32,767 nt of DNA. Source: an uncultured Clostridia bacterium (GTDB lineage: Bacteria > Bacillota_A > Clostridia > TANB77 > CAG-508). Position numbers and translations under genes: made by a program. Shown here piece by piece: positions 30,681 to 32,767 of this stretch. The notes beneath the pieces were generated by a model. That model worked only from the letters and a program-made list of their open reading frames with translations, made no database searches and was not told the DNA's origin. Positions within the stretch are counted from its first letter, which is position 1, and each line of letters opens with the position of its first letter. The stretch spans positions 1-32,767 of the forward strand of contig CANQLO010000018.1 of assembly GCA_947624715.1 (NCBI GenBank), written 5' to 3'.

Positions 30681-32767
30681 TTATTCTACTATGTTCCAAA
30701 CTCCAGAGCTTACACTTGTATATTGGATATTAGAGTTTAGAGAAACCACCGGCGACACCCTTCTGCTGTAGGAGTAATAAGGGTAAACGTCTGGGTCGAA
30801 CAAGCTCGTTGAGTCAATTGAGGCTTTCCATACGGTTCTAGCTGAGAAAACTGGACTCGTTGGGTGACAAATAACCGTGCGTGATGCAAGCCAATATAGC
30901 GTTCCGGTTCCAAAAATCAAATTATAAAATTTTGGGTCATCAAAGTATGAACTTGGTGAACTTAAAAAATAATAATTCTGTCTCACTGTTATTTTACTAA
31001 CTGCTTTGGTCATTGAACTTCCATAGTCACTTGTATCTTCCTCTAACAATGGTATTGTTATTTGTCCTGCTAACATTGTACCATCTTCACTTTCCCCTAT
31101 TCCGTCTGCATTCAATCCTCCATCATCTATTCCTAATATATTTTCATATTTTGCTAAGTTTGGATACCATGCATAATTTCCTGAATAATCCCTTGTTCCT
31201 CCATACTGCACACCACTGTAACCATTTACATATGCATCCCTTGCTGCTTTTCCCGCATCATTCATTTTTGATTCTATGTCCTGTAAATCTAAACTTCTTG
31301 CTTCTGCTTTCAATTTACTATTTGAATATAGTGTTTTGCACATTTCATCTAAACAGTATACTGCATTATTGTATCCTGTCGGGCCGCCAAAAGTAACGCT
31401 CGACATACTTGGTGATGGCACTCCCATTATATCTACTGAATCATTATTTATGTTTAATACTTTCCATGTGTATGTTACCTTTGTTACTGTTTGTGCTTTG
31501 GTATATCCACTCTTATTACTTGGTAAATCATAACTTGTTACTGTTGTGTCTGGTGTATAATTTACTATATCTCCCACTTTAAGATCTTTAAACGTGTGTA
31601 CTGGTTCTTCTATAGTAACACTTGTGTTTTGCGTACTTTCTTTTTTATTTCCTGCATTATCTTGTACTTTTACTTTTAATGTATATGTTCCCGGTTGTAA
31701 TGATATTGTTTTTGATTTTTCACTTTGTCCGTTTGATGGTGTATATGTTGTTCCTCCATCTGTACTAAAGTAGTATAGTCCAATATCTGATTTTGCATAT
31801 CCTTGTGTATTATCTGCTTCTTGATCTGTTGCTGTTATTGTTATGGTTACTCCTGATGCATCATGTGTTTCTGTAAATGTTGGAGTATTTGGTGCTAACT
31901 TATCTATCTTACTTACTGTTCCTGTTGTCTCACTTCCATAGTTTGTTGTTCCATTTTGTTTTAGTCTTGCATATATTGTTCCGTTCTTTGTCATCTTTGG
32001 CTTACTACTTTCACTATAATCTAGCCATGTTGTTGTATTATATAGTGCATATTGGATTGTATATCCTGTTCCTGCTGTACTTGTTATTGTTACCGTTACA
32101 TCTTGATTTGTCCATTCTGTATTTGGTGTATAACCAAAGGTTATTGTTCCTGCTGCATTTGGTACTGTTGTTACTTCTTTTATATCACTATCTGTTGTAT
32201 TTCCTGCTTTATCCTTTGCTTTTACTTGTATCTTATATACTTTATTTGCTTGTAAGCTTGTAAAGTCATGTGTTGTCTTTGTATCTGGCTCCGATGTTAA
32301 TGCTGGTGTCCAATTTGCTCCTCCATCACTACTATAATAATATCCTGCTATATCTGACTTAGCATATCCTTGCGCTGTATCTTCATTTTGGTCTGTTGCA
32401 CTTGCTGTTACTTTTATACTTGTTGATGTATGTGTCTCTGTTACTGTTGGTTTATTTGGTACTAATTTATCTATCTTACTTACTGTTCCTGTTGTTTCAC
32501 TTCCATAATTTGTTGTTCCATTTTGTTTTAGTCTTGCATAGATTGTTCCATTCTTTGTCATTTTTGGCTTACTACTTTCACTATAGTCTAGCCATGTTGT
32601 TGTATTATATAGTGCATATTGGATTGTATATCCTGTTCCTGCTGTACTTGTTATTGTTACTGTTACATCTTGATTTGTCCATTCTGTATCTGGTGTATAA
32701 CCAAAGGTTATTGTTCCTGCTGCATTTGGTACTGTTGTTACTTCTTTTATATCACTATCTGTTGTAT
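30681..32767 (-). CDS. Large secreted Ig-like repeat protein, C-terminal part (runs off the window)
   Basis: The frame is open to the window edge, so the N-terminus is missing; at least 695 residues are present. Thr-rich Ig-like modules repeat every 189 aa (567 bp: the segment ending near 31994 recurs at 32561 almost unchanged). Each contains ATDQ-GYAKSDI-YY-SDGG, VYKIQVKAKDKAGNTTDSDI, GTITFGYTPNTEWTNQDVTV and LYNTTTWLDYSE. After the repeats comes a C-terminal domain (DLKVGDIVNYTPDTTV to the end). It contains DUF6273-like landmarks: LYWLASRTV, then RRVSPVVSLNSNIQ. The last ~70 codons switch to 46% GC. It is probably a cell-surface adhesin or ligand-binding protein. No sortase or anchoring motif is seen at the C-terminus. 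Confidence 0.85.
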   Translation of the reverse strand, partial: TTDSDIKEVTTVPNAAGTITFGYTPDTEWTNQDVTVTITSTAGTGYTIQYALYNTTTWLDYSESSKPKMTKNGTIYARLKQNGTTNYGSETTGTVSKIDKLVPNKPTVTETHTSTSIKVTASATDQNEDTAQGYAKSDIAGYYYSSDGGANWTPALTSEPDTKTTHDFTSLQANKVYKIQVKAKDKAGNTTDSDIKEVTTVPNAAGTITFGYTPNTEWTNQDVTVTITSTAGTGYTIQYALYNTTTWLDYSESSKPKMTKNGTIYARLKQNGTTNYGSETTGTVSKIDKLAPNTPTFTETHDASGVTITITATDQEADNTQGYAKSDIGLYYFSTDGGTTYTPSNGQSEKSKTISLQPGTYTLKVKVQDNAGNKKESTQNTSVTIEEPVHTFKDLKVGDIVNYTPDTTVTSYDLPSNKSGYTKAQTVTKVTYTWKVLNINNDSVDIMGVPSPSMSSVTFGGPTGYNNAVYCLDEMCKTLYSNSKLKAEARSLDLQDIESKMNDAGKAARDAYVNGYSGVQYGGTRDYSGNYAWYPNLAKYENILGIDDGGLNADGIGESEDGTMLAGQITIPLLEEDTSDYGSSMTKAVSKITVRQNYYFLSSPSSYFDDPKFYNLIFGTGTLYWLASRTVICHPTSPVFSARTVWKASIDSTSLFDPDVYPYYSYSRRVSPVVSLNSNIQYTSVSSGVWNIVE
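31890..32767 (-). repeat. 567-bp coding tandem repeat in the Ig-like gene
   Basis: One full unit (about 31890-32456) and the start of a second (32457 to the edge) are nearly identical at DNA level. They differ at scattered, mostly third-position bases. The repeat is in frame (189 codons), so copy number can change without breaking the protein. Confidence 0.88.

Noticed and set aside
31013..32263. Long plus-strand ORFs opposite the Ig-like gene
   Set aside because: Leu/Tyr/Cys-rich shadow frames of a Thr-rich repeat gene; no ribosome binding sites.

Overview
The window is from an AT-rich, endospore-forming Clostridia-type Firmicute. Evidence: AGGAGG-type ribosome binding sites throughout, strong TTGACA/TATAAT-type promoters, and many sporulation genes (spoVAC-AD-AE, yunB, a SPOCS/LysM coat-type protein, veg, spoIIQ, spoIID, sigF, spoIIAB, spoIIAA, spoVM and a SleL-like GH18 protein). 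The secreted proteins carry a prepilin-like leader or Ig-like repeats, as is often seen in uncultured gut Clostridia. The exact lineage cannot be fixed from sequence reading alone.

Layout. 1-2.4 kb: a TG-microsatellite repeat, rarA and ruvA (minus). 2.6-4.7 kb: dodecin followed by spoVAC-spoVAD-spoVAE (plus). 4.8-5.8 kb: rplM-rpsI (minus) with an L13-type leader and a sigma-A promoter. 6-7.3 kb: an AAA+/DUF4143 ATPase. 7.4-9 kb: infC-rpmI-rplT (plus) behind an attenuator and a pseudoknot leader; infC appears to start at ATA. 9-11 kb: an HExxH protein probably split by a +1 frameshift. 11.1-17.5 kb: a minus-strand sporulation block (spoIIAA-spoIIAB-sigF-spoIID, spoIIQ, veg, SPOCS/LysM, yunB). 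17.6-17.7 kb: a MITE-like element with perfect 19-bp terminal repeats and an ATTAA duplication. 17.8-21.3 kb: an aldose-epimerase-like gene, a 58-aa membrane ORF and an archaeal-type valS. 21.4-24.4 kb: an accessory insert with an Rpn-type nuclease and a prepilin-anchored FGE-fold protein, bracketed by dispersed TGTCAATA/TATTGACA elements. 24.5-27.7 kb: greA, an unknown gene and a GH18 protein. 27.8-28.1 kb: a 51-aa membrane ORF and spoVM (25 aa), convergent with rpmB. 28.2-30.3 kb: rpsB-tsf-rpmB. 30.7-32.77 kb: the C-terminal part of a large secreted Ig-like repeat protein that runs off the window.

How the genes work together. The spoIIA operon sets forespore sigma-F activity; SpoIID and SpoIIQ act in engulfment; SpoVM, YunB and the SPOCS/LysM protein belong to spore envelope assembly; SpoVA proteins move dipicolinic acid; the GH18 protein probably acts on cortex or wall glycans. 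The rest is mostly translation and replication-repair housekeeping.

Most interesting signals: (i) the C-terminal ends of both secreted proteins switch abruptly from about 25-28% to 46-53% GC, with NNC/NCG codons in a C-type-lectin/FGE-like or YWLASR-type context. This resembles variable regions of diversity-generating retroelements, although no reverse transcriptase or template is in the window. (ii) A G·U-rich 14-bp hairpin lies just downstream of one of them. (iii) A dispersed inverted-repeat element supplies the last codons and stop of rarA. (iv) The valS-spoIIA MITE. (v) The archaeal-type ValRS.
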